Shown here piece after piece: positions 9,760-18,949 of a stretch of DNA of 64,000 bases; position 1 is the first letter of the stretch; every line of letters begins with the position of its first letter. Location: contig NZ_WQCG01000003.1 of the NCBI RefSeq assembly GCF_013032505.1, forward strand, positions 186,001-250,000, read 5' to 3'. This DNA comes from Ruegeria atlantica. GTDB lineage: Bacteria; Pseudomonadota; Alphaproteobacteria; Rhodobacterales; Rhodobacteraceae. A model generated the notes under the pieces. The model saw only the letters and a list, made by a program, of their open reading frames with translations, was not told the origin of the DNA and searched no databases. The position numbers and the translations under genes were made by a program.

Positions 9760-10911
9760 CTACTGACTTCTCCCTGCCGCATCGGTCAGCAGCGGTTTGT
9801 CATTCTTCAGATGCCGCGCCACGAGTCGCGCCTGCTGGGGGCCTTTGGGTATGAACCGGGCCGGGTTGGGATCGTGGTTCATATCTGCCAGCTCGGGAAA
9901 GATATCGAATATCTCACGCCGGGCTTCCGGACTAAGAGCCTTGAGTGCCTCAGGCCCGGTAAACAGGCTTTCGCTTGGGGCGTTTTCAGCGAAAATAACC
10001 TCGTGTTGATCAAAAAGCAGGTGATAATATTCGACACTGTCCACGGCATTATCGACGAAAATTCCCGGCAGCTCGGTCAGTTTGATCGCCGGAATAAGAA
10101 CCTCGGGCTCGCCAAACATCCGTTCAGCGATTTTCGACTGCACCAGCATTCTGTGCTGCCGCGACACCAGCAGGTCACGTTTGGGCAACCCGTTACCCAG
10201 CGCACCTGCCAATATACGAACGGGTCGACGCTTCGGATCGTCCGCCAATTCCAACGAGTTAAAATTGCGGCGCCCAATCCAGCGGATCGGTTGCGCCCCG
10301 TTGCCTTGCGTTGAGATCATATCCCCCTGGCGCAGATCCTGAATAAGGACCGGCCCACGCTGGGTTCGGATAAGCGTATCGCGGGTAAAACACAAAAACC
10401 CTGTGCCTGATTCAAACCCGCTGTAGTTAACTACGATCCCTGAAGGCAATTCGAAGCTACCGCTGGACAGCGAATATGACTGTCCGACAACAACGGTAAA
10501 TGTGCCGAAATTCGCGTCGGTAACAACCGTGCCTACCGGAAGGTTCAGCGCGTCCTGCCCGCCGCCGCCCCTGACGTCCCCGGCAACTTGGGTTCGGAGG
10601 AAATTCAGGGTGTCGTTGCCCTGCCCCAGACGGATGTTTCCAACACCTACGTCGAAAACAGTGACAGTATCCGCATCACGGCCCGAGTTGATCTGCCCAT
10701 CGATCTGGGCATTGGACACGGTGATTTCATCGTTTCCGGAATTGCCGCGCACGTCCCCTGATATGCTGCTGCTGACAACCGTGATCTCGTCGTCGCCGCC
10801 GCGGGCGCGGATATCATCAATGGGCGTGCCCTGCGGCGTGCCGTTCAGCGTACCTTCGTCGCCGGTGACTTCGATTTCGTCGTCACCATTTGTCCCACGG
10901 ATATTGGGCAT
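9760..10911 (-). CDS. Hint-domain protein with acidic repeat N-terminus
   Basis: A 383-residue protein. Residues 1-125 hold about five repeats of 19-20 residues, each with a Gly-rich acidic turn (GGDDEITV, GNDEITV, GQGNDTL), suggesting a beta-solenoid or loose RTX-like fold. The Hint_2 domain starts at Cys174 (CFTRDTLIRT) and continues with QPIRWIGRR, LVSRQHRMLV and YYHLLFDQHEV. Hint domains are related to hedgehog and intein autoprocessing domains, so self-cleavage before Cys174 is possible. Many Rhodobacterales encode such proteins, thought to be secreted by type I systems, but no transporter is near and the role is unknown. Confidence 0.85.
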   Translation of the reverse strand: MPNIRGTNGDDEIEVTGDEGTLNGTPQGTPIDDIRARGGDDEITVVSSSISGDVRGNSGNDEITVSNAQIDGQINSGRDADTVTVFDVGVGNIRLGQGNDTLNFLRTQVAGDVRGGGGQDALNLPVGTVVTDANFGTFTVVVGQSYSLSSGSFELPSGIVVNYSGFESGTGFLCFTRDTLIRTQRGPVLIQDLRQGDMISTQGNGAQPIRWIGRRNFNSLELADDPKRRPVRILAGALGNGLPKRDLLVSRQHRMLVQSKIAERMFGEPEVLIPAIKLTELPGIFVDNAVDSVEYYHLLFDQHEVIFAENAPSESLFTGPEALKALSPEARREIFDIFPELADMNHDPNPARFIPKGPQQARLVARHLKNDKPLLTDAAGRSQ

Positions 10912-11057
10912 GTACAGCTATCCCCGACGTGTTCATTCATTGACCTGCGCGACATCGGGACTATCGCCCTTCGCCTGAAGTCGCACAATCAGGAATTGTA
11001 TCTCAGCCCATGATACATGATTTTGGTGTACTCTCCACCTCTGACGCTGAAATGCGT

Positions 11058-12035
11058 CTAGTGTGTTGCCAGTATTCTGAGCATTCGATCCGCCGCAGCT
11101 GACGGGCTGAGATTGCCTGCCCCAACAGCGGACCCAAGGCGATCCATTTCCGCACGCGCATCCGCCGTATCCAACCGTGAAAGCAATGCGTGGCGCACTT
11201 CCTGATCGAACCAGAACCGCGCCTGAGCCGCACGGTTGCCATCCCAGTGGCCGTTTTCACGCCGCCAGCCCGACAGAGTAGTCATTTCATCCCAGGCCTG
11301 ATCCAGCCCATGTTCCTCGACCGCTGAAACGGTCATCGCTTTGGGAAAACCTTCAGGATCCTGTGGGCGCTTGCGCAACAGGCGCAAGGCACCGGCGTAG
11401 TCGGCGCAGGTTCTGGTGGCTGTAGCCTTCAGATCTCCATCCGCCTTGTTCACAAGAATCATATCGGCCATTTCCATGATGCCGCGTTTGACCCCCTGCA
11501 ATTCGTCCCCACCTGCTGGTGCAAGTAAAAGAAGGAACAGATCAGACATTTCGGAAACCACGGTCTCGGATTGCCCTACACCCACGGTTTCAATCAGCAC
11601 CACGTCGAATGCTGCTGCTTCACACAATGCAATTGCTTCGCGTGTACGACGGGCCACGCCACCCAGATGGGATTGGCTGGGCGATGGGCGGATAAAGGCG
11701 TTTTTCTCGCGGCTTAGCCTTTCCATCCGGGTTTTATCACCCAGAATAGATCCACCCGACCGGGCCGAACTGGGATCAACAGCTAAAACAGCCACACGCA
11801 GACCCTGTTCGACCAGCATCATGCCAAAGCTTTCGATAAAAGTGGATTTGCCCACCCCCGGAGTTCCAGACAACCCGATGCGCAGAGATTGGCGACCGGC
11901 TTTGGCCAGATGCGACAGCAATTCTGACGCCTGCGCCCGATGATCCGCGCGGCCACTTTCGACCAGCGTGATCGCCCGGGCCAGCGCGCGCCGGTCTCCG
12001 TTCAGAATCTTGTCACCTAGGCTGTCCATTTCCAT
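11058..12035 (-). CDS. meaB: MeaB/ArgK-type G3E GTPase, methylmalonyl-CoA mutase chaperone
   Basis: A 325-residue cytosolic GTPase of the G3E family. GTPGVGKSTFIE is the Walker A loop, AVDPSSARSGGSILGDKTRM is the family-specific Mg/base-III region, ETVGVGQSE is the switch region and VNKADGD is the guanine-specificity motif. MeaB protects and reloads adenosylcobalamin-dependent methylmalonyl-CoA mutase. The mutase gene is not in this window. The older name ArgK (arginine kinase-linked) is not supported by context. It is divergent from hrpB. Confidence 0.93.
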   Translation of the reverse strand: MEMDSLGDKILNGDRRALARAITLVESGRADHRAQASELLSHLAKAGRQSLRIGLSGTPGVGKSTFIESFGMMLVEQGLRVAVLAVDPSSARSGGSILGDKTRMERLSREKNAFIRPSPSQSHLGGVARRTREAIALCEAAAFDVVLIETVGVGQSETVVSEMSDLFLLLLAPAGGDELQGVKRGIMEMADMILVNKADGDLKATATRTCADYAGALRLLRKRPQDPEGFPKAMTVSAVEEHGLDQAWDEMTTLSGWRRENGHWDGNRAAQARFWFDQEVRHALLSRLDTADARAEMDRLGSAVGAGNLSPSAAADRMLRILATH

Positions 12036-12235
12036 TCCGACCCCGATCTCCTACGGCACGACTACTTGCCGCCCCATCGAGTGATTTGTCCAGACCGGAC
12101 CGGAACGGAAAGGCACCCGAGACCTGAATTTCGCACTTATGTGTTGCTGTTGATCCTCTTTGACCTGCCAACGGCTGATACCTTTTGGACTAAGCAGAAC
12201 TGGACCTTGCGCCGAGCTTGGCGGATAAAGCGCCA

Positions 12236-14671
12236 ATGACAACACGCCTGCCGATCGATGACGCCATTCCTGAATTGCTTAACGCCCTGAAGGCCAAAGG
12301 CCGGGCTGTTTTGCAGGCCCCACCGGGCGCGGGCAAGACAACGCGTGTACCGCTGGCGATGCTTGAGGCGGGGGTGTGTGATGGTAAGATCGTCATGCTT
12401 GAACCCCGCAGGCTTGCTGCGCAAGCCGCTGCGGAGCGGATGGCCGAAACACTGGGGCAACGCGCGGGCGAGACCGTGGGCTACCGCGTGCGTGGCGAAG
12501 CGAAAATCTCAAAAACGACCCGCATCGAAGTGGTGACCGAAGGCATTCTGACCCGAATGCTGCAATCTGAACCGGACCTGCCCGGCGTCGGCGCTGTGAT
12601 TTTCGATGAATTTCACGAGCGATCCCTGAACGCGGACCTTGGGCTTGCTTTATGCCTTGAGGTAACCGGGGCACTGCGCGACGACCTGATCCTGCTTGCG
12701 ATGTCCGCCACACTCGACGCCGAACCGGTCGGGCGATTGATGGACGCACCGCTGGTGACGTCCGATGGGCGCAGTTATCCGGTTGAAACACGTTGGCTGG
12801 ACCGACCATTGGGTGCGCAGGCACGACGGCTGGATGCACTAATAGATCTGGTCGCCAAGGCCGAGCGTGAAACCGAGGGCGGCATGCTCGTGTTTCTGCC
12901 CGGCGAGGGCGAAATCCGCAGGGCCGAGGCCGCGCTATCCAAACGGTTGCCTGGCGATTGCGCTGTTAGACCTCTGTTCGGCGCAATGCCCTTTGCCGCC
13001 CAGCGCGCAGCGATCTCGCCAGCCGAGACAGGGCGCAAGGTCGTTCTCGCGACGTCAATCGCCGAGACCTCGCTGACCATTCCCGACATCCGCGTGGTTG
13101 TGGATATGGGTCAGGCGCGCCGGGCGCGGTTCGATCCGGGTTCTGGCATGTCGCGTCTGGTGACGGAACGGGTGACGCGAGCCGAAGCAACCCAACGCGC
13201 AGGTCGTGCGGGGCGCGTGGCCGAGGGCGTGTGTTACCGGCTGTGGTCCAAGGGGGAAGAAGGCGCGCTGGCCGCCTACCCCCCTGCCGAAATCGAAGCC
13301 GCCGACTTGACGGGCCTGGCGCTGGAACTGGCGCTTTGGGGGGCCGAACCGGATGACCTGGCCTTTTTGACACCACCACCCGAAGGAACGATGGCCGAGG
13401 CCCGTACATTGCTGAACATGCTGGGTGCGTTGGATGCAAAAGGGCGGATCACCGACCACGGACGGGCCCTGGCTGCGCTGCCCCTGCATCCTCGGCTGGG
13501 GCATATGCTGGTGACGGCCGGGACCAACGCCGCTCCGCTGGCGGCGCTTATGGCAGAACGTGATCCGCTAAAGGGCGCTCCGGTAGATCTGCAGCTGCGG
13601 CTTGAAGCGTTGCGTGATGTTCGCGCCTTTCAACGAAACCGCGCTTGGCAAGTCAACATGGGCGCGTTGGAACGGATCAAGGCCGAGACCAAACGGCTGA
13701 GAACACGCAACAACTCGAAGGATCTGAGCCCTGCAGCCATGGCAGCGCTGGCCTACCCCGACCGGATCGGGCAACGGCGAAAAGGCGATGTGCCGCGTTA
13801 CGTTCTGTCCGGCGGTAAAGGCGTCGTGCTGGATGGCGACGACTCTCTGGCTGCCACGCCCTATCTTGTGGTCACCGACACGGATGGAAACCCGCGTGAG
13901 GCCAAAGTGCGCATGGCCGCGCAAATCTCGGAACGAGAAATCCGCGATCTGTTTGCGGATCAGATCGAATGGGTCGACAACTGTGCCTGGTCGAAGCGCG
14001 AACGCAGAGTCATTGCGCGTCGACAGGAACGCTTTGGCGCGATCACACTGGATGACCGCATCTGGAAGGACGCTCCGGACGAGGCCGTCGACCGCGCCAT
14101 GCTGGACGGTGTCCGTGATCTGGGGTTACGACTAGAAGGTGCCTCTGCGCGATTGGCCGCGCGGGTGGAATTGGTGCGCACCGAAGGGGCCAACCTACCG
14201 GACTTCTCACTGAATGGATTGATGGAAACGCTGGACGACTGGCTGTTGCCCATGTTGTCAGGCCAGCGGACTGCAGACGATTGGAAACGGTTCGACTTGC
14301 TGCCCGCCTTGCGTGCCCGGCTGGACTGGACCCAAACACAGGAACTGGACCGCCGCGCGCCAGGGTCTTTTGAAACGCCCCTGGGCCGCAAGGTGCCGAT
14401 TGACTATGGCGGGACGGTTCCGGAGATTTCGATTCGCCTGCAGGAATTGTTTGGCGTCACCCGGCATCCGGTTATTGGTGGCGAAGCGCTCAAGATCACG
14501 TTGCTGTCCCCCGCACAGCGTCCGATCCAGATTACGCGCGATTTGCCAGGGTTTTGGGCTGGATCATACGCGGATGTACGCAAGGACATGCGCGCGCAAT
14601 ACCCCAAACACCCCTGGCCCGAGGACCCAACACAAGCCGATCCGACCTTACGGGTCAAACGGCGCAACTGA
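12236..14671 (+). CDS. hrpB: ATP-dependent RNA helicase HrpB
   Basis: An 811-residue superfamily 2 helicase. The N-terminal core has APPGAGKTT (motif I), FDEFHERSL (DEAH-type motif II in the HrpB form DEFH), SATL (III) and TQRAGRAGR (VI). A helicase-associated domain and the HrpB C-terminal domain follow, matching the usual family length of roughly 810-830. The cellular role of HrpB is poorly defined; related HrpA acts on stalled ribosomes and mRNA. An upstream in-frame TTG at 12218 has no ribosome binding site, so ATG 12236 is preferred. The 200 bp shared with divergent meaB hold no clear promoter that I can name. Confidence 0.93.
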   Translation: MTTRLPIDDAIPELLNALKAKGRAVLQAPPGAGKTTRVPLAMLEAGVCDGKIVMLEPRRLAAQAAAERMAETLGQRAGETVGYRVRGEAKISKTTRIEVVTEGILTRMLQSEPDLPGVGAVIFDEFHERSLNADLGLALCLEVTGALRDDLILLAMSATLDAEPVGRLMDAPLVTSDGRSYPVETRWLDRPLGAQARRLDALIDLVAKAERETEGGMLVFLPGEGEIRRAEAALSKRLPGDCAVRPLFGAMPFAAQRAAISPAETGRKVVLATSIAETSLTIPDIRVVVDMGQARRARFDPGSGMSRLVTERVTRAEATQRAGRAGRVAEGVCYRLWSKGEEGALAAYPPAEIEAADLTGLALELALWGAEPDDLAFLTPPPEGTMAEARTLLNMLGALDAKGRITDHGRALAALPLHPRLGHMLVTAGTNAAPLAALMAERDPLKGAPVDLQLRLEALRDVRAFQRNRAWQVNMGALERIKAETKRLRTRNNSKDLSPAAMAALAYPDRIGQRRKGDVPRYVLSGGKGVVLDGDDSLAATPYLVVTDTDGNPREAKVRMAAQISEREIRDLFADQIEWVDNCAWSKRERRVIARRQERFGAITLDDRIWKDAPDEAVDRAMLDGVRDLGLRLEGASARLAARVELVRTEGANLPDFSLNGLMETLDDWLLPMLSGQRTADDWKRFDLLPALRARLDWTQTQELDRRAPGSFETPLGRKVPIDYGGTVPEISIRLQELFGVTRHPVIGGEALKITLLSPAQRPIQITRDLPGFWAGSYADVRKDMRAQYPKHPWPEDPTQADPTLRVKRRN

Positions 14672-14780
14672 CGTTCGTTTGCTTCAGCATAAATGCCTTT
14701 TCAATAGATGCATTGAAGCCCCACAACATAGTTGTTATGTCACTTTTCCTTGGATCTCAGAAAAGTAATGGCTCTTACCA

Positions 14781-15239
14781 ATGGCATCATGGCTGAATAA
14801 TATCTGGGAAGAAGTAGGCAAACCCTTCTTCCAACGCCCTCACAGGGTTCAGTTTGCAGCCTTGTGCGTACGCGGAACCGGCGACGACAAGCAAGTCCTG
14901 TTGATTACCAGCCGCGGCACGGGTCGTTGGGTTATCCCAAAGGGGTGGCCGATTGACGGCATGGACGGGGCAGAGACTGCCAAGGAAGAAGCTTGGGAAG
15001 AGGCTGGGGTTAAGGTGAAACATCTGGGCCGCAAGGCCGTCGGACATTTCACCTATGACAAGATCCTGGATGATGGCACAGCCCAGCCTGTACGCACCAA
15101 TGTGTATCGCATAGATGTCAAAGATCTGGCTGAGGAATTCCCCGAAGTCAGCGAGCGTGAACGGCGTTGGTTTTCGCCGCATGAGGCCGCAGAGCTGGTG
15201 CAAGAGCCGGAATTGCGCGAAATGCTGCGTCAAATGTAA
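14781..15239 (+). CDS. NUDIX hydrolase, DIPP-like
   Basis: A 152-residue NUDIX protein, probably hydrolysing a nucleoside or inositol pyrophosphate. The PKGWP start of the domain and the box ending AKEEAWEEAGV (about residues 71-81) are clear, with the catalytic EE pair present. The Arg of the consensus REUXEEXGU is Glu here, a variation seen in diphosphoinositol-polyphosphate-phosphohydrolase-like members, so activity is likely retained. A 15-bp inverted repeat (ACATA-GTTGT-TATGT, 14726-14740) lies 40 bp upstream. A second protein of this type is encoded at 51075-51539. Confidence 0.88.
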   Translation: MASWLNNIWEEVGKPFFQRPHRVQFAALCVRGTGDDKQVLLITSRGTGRWVIPKGWPIDGMDGAETAKEEAWEEAGVKVKHLGRKAVGHFTYDKILDDGTAQPVRTNVYRIDVKDLAEEFPEVSERERRWFSPHEAAELVQEPELREMLRQM

Positions 15240-15291
15240 CGCTTTCGCAACAAACTTCTGTGAGGCCGGTTGCAACGTGACCGGGCAACCG

Positions 15292-15308
15292 TTAACCGCG
15301 CCGGTTAA
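15292..15308. promoter_or_regulatory. 17-bp palindrome upstream of the phosphate transporter
   Basis: TTAACCG-CGC-CGGTTAA is perfectly symmetric and ends 23 bp before the transporter start codon. It could be an operator or a small mRNA hairpin. It does not match the Pho box or the CtrA TTAA-N7-TTAA spacing (here N9). Confidence 0.4.
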
Positions 15309-15331
15309 ACCATATCACCCACAGAAAACCG

Positions 15332-16810
15332 ATGTCGAACACGAACGAAAAAAACCGCTGGCAGGCTCTGGACAGCGATCTACACCGAATTTCGCGCCTT
15401 GAGCATGCAAACGTGCACGTGGCACGGCCGCTTCTTGCACCGGGTATAGCACTAGCATTCATTGTCATGGCGGGGCTTATCGCGGCAATTCTGTTCGGTC
15501 GGGTCGATGGCGGGCTGATCGTCATAGCTGCCGCCGGTTTTGGCGCCTATATGGCAATCAACATCGGTGCCAACGACGTTGCGAACAACATGGGCCCTGC
15601 TGTTGGCGCGAACGCGCTGACAATGGGCGGGGCAATCGCCATCGCGGCCGTCGCGGAAAGCGCGGGGGCTCTGCTGGCAGGCGGCGACGTCGTCTCGACC
15701 ATCTCCAAGGGCATTATCGACCCAGCTTCGGTCCAGAACAGCAATGTCTTCATATGGGCGATGATGGCAGCGCTGATTTCGTCAGCGCTGTGGGTCAACT
15801 TGGCCACATGGGTCGGCGCGCCTGTTTCCACCACGCACTCGGTCGTGGGCGGTGTGATGGGCGCTGGCATTGCCGCAGCAGGTCTAAGCGCGGTTAGCTG
15901 GGGCACGATGAGCGCGATTGCAGCCAGCTGGGTGATCTCTCCGGTTCTGGGCGGCGCTATTGCTGCCGGGTTTCTGGCGCTGATCAAGGCCAAAATTCAA
16001 TATCAGGACGACAAGATCGCCGCGGCCCGCCGCTGGGTACCCATTCTTGTGGCCGTGATGGCTGGTGCATTTGCCACCTATCTGTCGGTGAAAGGCTTGA
16101 AGCGGATCGTGAAAATCGATCTGGAAATTGCGCTTTTGATTGGTCTGACCTCAGGCTTTCTTGCCTGGGCCGTGACCGTGCCATGGGTTCGGCGCAAATC
16201 CGAAGGGCTTGAGAACCGAACCAAATCGCTGAAAACACTGTTTGGATTGCCTCTGGTGATCTCGGCCGGGTTCCTGAGCTTCGCCCATGGCGCCAATGAC
16301 GTTGCAAATGCGGTTGGCCCGCTGGCCGCAATCGTTCACGCCGCCGAGTTCGGCGATTTTGCCTCAAAAGTAACGATCCCGACATGGGTGATGGTGATCG
16401 GAGCCTTTGGCATTTCGTTTGGCCTGTTCCTGTTTGGCCCCAAGCTGATCCGGATGGTGGGCAGCCAGATCACTAAGCTGAACCCGATGCGCGCATTCTG
16501 CGTGGCCTTGTCGGCAGCCATCACAGTGATTGTCGCAAGCTGGCTTGGGCTACCGGTCAGTTCGACCCACATTGCAGTCGGTGCAGTGTTTGGCGTTGGG
16601 TTTTACCGGGAATGGAATCAGGATCGCCGGCGCAAGAAAAGCAATGATCGCCGTCCGCCCGAACAGCGTATTGCTCGTGAAGAGCAGCGGCGGCGCAAAC
16701 TGGTTCGCCGGTCGCATTTCATGACCATCGTGGCAGCCTGGGTAATCACGGTCCCGGCGGCGGCGGCAATGTCGGCGGTAATCTTCTGGATACTGACTGC
16801 GTTCACCTGA
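15332..16810 (+). CDS. Inorganic phosphate transporter, PiT family
   Basis: A 492-residue inner-membrane carrier with about ten transmembrane segments. The two internally repeated PiT signatures are present: GANDVANNMGPAVGANALTMGG in the first half and HGANDVANAVGPLAA in the second. These transporters move metal-phosphate with protons or sodium and are low-affinity. Between the halves and near the C-terminus lie basic cytoplasmic loops (RKSEGLENRTK; RRRKKSNDRRPPEQR). There is no good ribosome binding site before ATG 15332, and a palindrome sits just upstream. No pitA-linked DUF47 regulator is adjacent. Confidence 0.93.
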   Translation: MSNTNEKNRWQALDSDLHRISRLEHANVHVARPLLAPGIALAFIVMAGLIAAILFGRVDGGLIVIAAAGFGAYMAINIGANDVANNMGPAVGANALTMGGAIAIAAVAESAGALLAGGDVVSTISKGIIDPASVQNSNVFIWAMMAALISSALWVNLATWVGAPVSTTHSVVGGVMGAGIAAAGLSAVSWGTMSAIAASWVISPVLGGAIAAGFLALIKAKIQYQDDKIAAARRWVPILVAVMAGAFATYLSVKGLKRIVKIDLEIALLIGLTSGFLAWAVTVPWVRRKSEGLENRTKSLKTLFGLPLVISAGFLSFAHGANDVANAVGPLAAIVHAAEFGDFASKVTIPTWVMVIGAFGISFGLFLFGPKLIRMVGSQITKLNPMRAFCVALSAAITVIVASWLGLPVSSTHIAVGAVFGVGFYREWNQDRRRKKSNDRRPPEQRIAREEQRRRKLVRRSHFMTIVAAWVITVPAAAAMSAVIFWILTAFT

Positions 16811-16821
16811 ACGCGGTCGGT

Positions 16822-17796
16822 TCACTGGATAATCTGGTCGGGTGACAAGCTTTCGTCCGGCTTCTGTTCAATCAATTCCTGAACCCTTGCGCAGATCGGC
16901 GTGCGCCGCCCATGTTGCGCACCCAGTCGGACAATCTCGCCTTGCAGGCTGCCGATTTCCGTAACGCGCCCTGCCATGAGATCATAGGCCATCGACGTTC
17001 GCGCGCTGGGGTCGATGGTCAGCATCCGCGCAGCGATCCGGGAAAACACCGGCGTTGGAAGACGCAGGATATGTGGAGTAACCCAAGCAGGCAGTGGGGT
17101 CGTCGACGTGACAGGATGACCAGCTGCCTTTAGCACGCCCAAAGCCTCGGACATCTGATCGGCCATCAAACAGCGCCATTTACGGTCCAGCAGCTGATCC
17201 TTCAATGTCAGCCCTGACAACGCATTCAGTGCATTGTTCAGATTGATGACCAGCTTGCCCCATTGCACGGCTTCGATCTCGTCACTTTCGATCACTGGCA
17301 GATCAGGTAAACTGAGTACCTGCCCTAAGTAACCCGGGCCGGATTGGATCACGATATCGCCGGACGTCGCGCGGTGAAAACTAGCAGGCTCGGGCGGCAC
17401 AACGTTGAAGGGCACCATTCCTGCGCGAACATCATGATCCGGCAATGCTGCCTGCAGAACGCGGGCGTTTTCCATTCCGTTCTGCCAGGACAGAACCGGC
17501 GCAGACGTTGGCGCGAATTGCGCAATCTGACCTGCCATACCCGCCGTGGCCGCCGTTTTGACAGTAACGATCACCAACTCAGCATCTACCAGGCAATTAG
17601 GGTTTTCCGACAACGTTAGCTTATCGGCCGCGACATTAAGGTTCAGGCCGGAAAAATCGGTAACGGTCAGGCCATTCTCGCGGATCGGGTCCAGAATGCG
17701 AGGACGGCCCAAAAGGCTAACCGCGTGTCCGGCATCTGCCAGGAAAGCCCCGCAATAGCATCCAATGCTGCCGGCACCCGCGATAACGATCTTCAT
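16822..17796 (-). CDS. Ketopantoate reductase-family protein (2-dehydropantoate 2-reductase)
   Basis: A 324-residue NADPH-dependent oxidoreductase. The Rossmann start MKIVIAGAGSIGCYCG is clear, followed by the ApbA/PanE C-terminal helical domain with the KLVINLNNALNALSG segment that includes the conserved catalytic Lys. PanE reduces ketopantoate to pantoate in coenzyme A synthesis, but this family has many paralogues of other or unknown specificity, so the exact substrate is open. GGGGAGGGG precedes ATG 17796. It is the last of three minus-strand genes after the PhyH and pirin genes (67 bp behind pirin). Confidence 0.85.
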   Translation of the reverse strand: MKIVIAGAGSIGCYCGAFLADAGHAVSLLGRPRILDPIRENGLTVTDFSGLNLNVAADKLTLSENPNCLVDAELVIVTVKTAATAGMAGQIAQFAPTSAPVLSWQNGMENARVLQAALPDHDVRAGMVPFNVVPPEPASFHRATSGDIVIQSGPGYLGQVLSLPDLPVIESDEIEAVQWGKLVINLNNALNALSGLTLKDQLLDRKWRCLMADQMSEALGVLKAAGHPVTSTTPLPAWVTPHILRLPTPVFSRIAARMLTIDPSARTSMAYDLMAGRVTEIGSLQGEIVRLGAQHGRRTPICARVQELIEQKPDESLSPDQIIQ

Positions 17797-17863
17797 TGCA
17801 CCCCTCCCCTTGGGGCGAGGATTGCCGGTATCGCAGGTTCGGACAAGGCCCCCTGACGCTTGG

Positions 17864-18826
17864 TCAACGCGCCCGTCTTGGCTTAGTGCGCTCCAAGTCT
17901 TCTGAGATCGGAATAAACTCCTGATCGTCGCCGGGCGGAAGATGGAAGGCACCATTGGCCCAATCAGCGGCTTTCCATTCGCGCGTCGCGTTTTCAATCT
18001 TCTCCTTCGACGACGACACGAAGTTCCACCAAATGTACCGTTCTTCGTTTAACGTCGCACCGCCCAACAGCATCAATCGCGCGCCAAGTGGACCGGCCTT
18101 AACCGACAGGCTGTCGCCCGGGCGGAACACCATCATGCGACCTTCCTCGAACATGTCACCTGCAATCTCGACCGAACCCTGAGTGACATAGACGCCACGA
18201 TCTTCATGATCGTCAGGCAGTGGAAAGGCGGCACCGGGTTCAAGCCGCACGTCCAGATAGAAGGTGTCTGACAGCATCGTCACCGGACTGGTTTCGCCAT
18301 ATGCCGATCCAAGGATCAGCCGGGCACTAACACCGTTGTCTTCGATATGCGGTAGTGCGCCCTGTTTGTGGTGTTCGAAATCGGGGGGCATATCTTCGTG
18401 CGCCTCAGGCAGCGCAATCCAGGTCTGGATGCCAAACAGGCTGTGCCGCTTGCCGCGTGTTTCTTCGCTGGTGCGTTCCGAATGAGTTACACCGCGACCG
18501 GCCACCATCCAATTGACCTCACCGGGATAGATCATCTGATGGGTGCCCAGACTGTCGCGATGTTCGAACTCGCCCTGATACAGATAGGTCACTGTACCCA
18601 ACCCGATATGAGGGTGCGGGCGGACGTCGATGCCACCGTCGGTAATGAATTCAGCCGGGCCCATCTGATCAAAAAAGATGAACGGGCCAACCAGTTGACG
18701 CTTGACCGAAGGCAGCGCACGCCGCACTTCGAACCCACCCAAATCGCGGGCACGGGGAATAATCAGCGTTTCCAAAACTGCATTATCCGATTGGAGTTCT
18801 GGGCTATGGGTGGGATTCCAACTCAT
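17864..18826 (-). CDS. Pirin-family protein
   Basis: A 320-residue double beta-barrel cupin. The N-terminal cupin carries the metal site residues in RPHPHIGLGTVTY and in the later MVAGRGVTHSER, corresponding to the three His and one Glu that bind iron in pirins. Bacterial pirins have been reported as quercetinases or redox-sensitive partners of metabolic enzymes; the activity here is unknown. GGGAGAGAAAGT precedes ATG 18826. It lies between the PhyH and PanE-like genes on the same strand, at 123 and 67 bp. Confidence 0.92.
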   Translation of the reverse strand: MSWNPTHSPELQSDNAVLETLIIPRARDLGGFEVRRALPSVKRQLVGPFIFFDQMGPAEFITDGGIDVRPHPHIGLGTVTYLYQGEFEHRDSLGTHQMIYPGEVNWMVAGRGVTHSERTSEETRGKRHSLFGIQTWIALPEAHEDMPPDFEHHKQGALPHIEDNGVSARLILGSAYGETSPVTMLSDTFYLDVRLEPGAAFPLPDDHEDRGVYVTQGSVEIAGDMFEEGRMMVFRPGDSLSVKAGPLGARLMLLGGATLNEERYIWWNFVSSSKEKIENATREWKAADWANGAFHLPPGDDQEFIPISEDLERTKPRRAR

Positions 18827-18949
18827 ACTTTCTCTCCCGTTGCTACACGTCGCGTTCAATAATGTATGATAATTAGCAAAAACCGGCATTCAATTTGCGG
18901 AAATGCACAGAGCGGGTGCGCCCAACAGACGTGTTCGGATAATCAGGCG

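Noticed and set aside
9214..10314. A 366-codon plus-strand open frame opposite the Hint gene
   Set aside because: It lies antisense to a clear Hint-domain gene and also runs across rpmB; its translation has no family features and is rich in Arg/Gln, as expected of a shadow frame.
11058..12035. Arginine-related ArgK role for the MeaB protein
   Set aside because: The sequence is a G3E GTPase of the MeaB type and is far from argD-argF, so the link by name is historical only.
15292..15308. CtrA binding site
   Set aside because: The TTAA half-sites are nine bases apart, whereas CtrA sites have seven.
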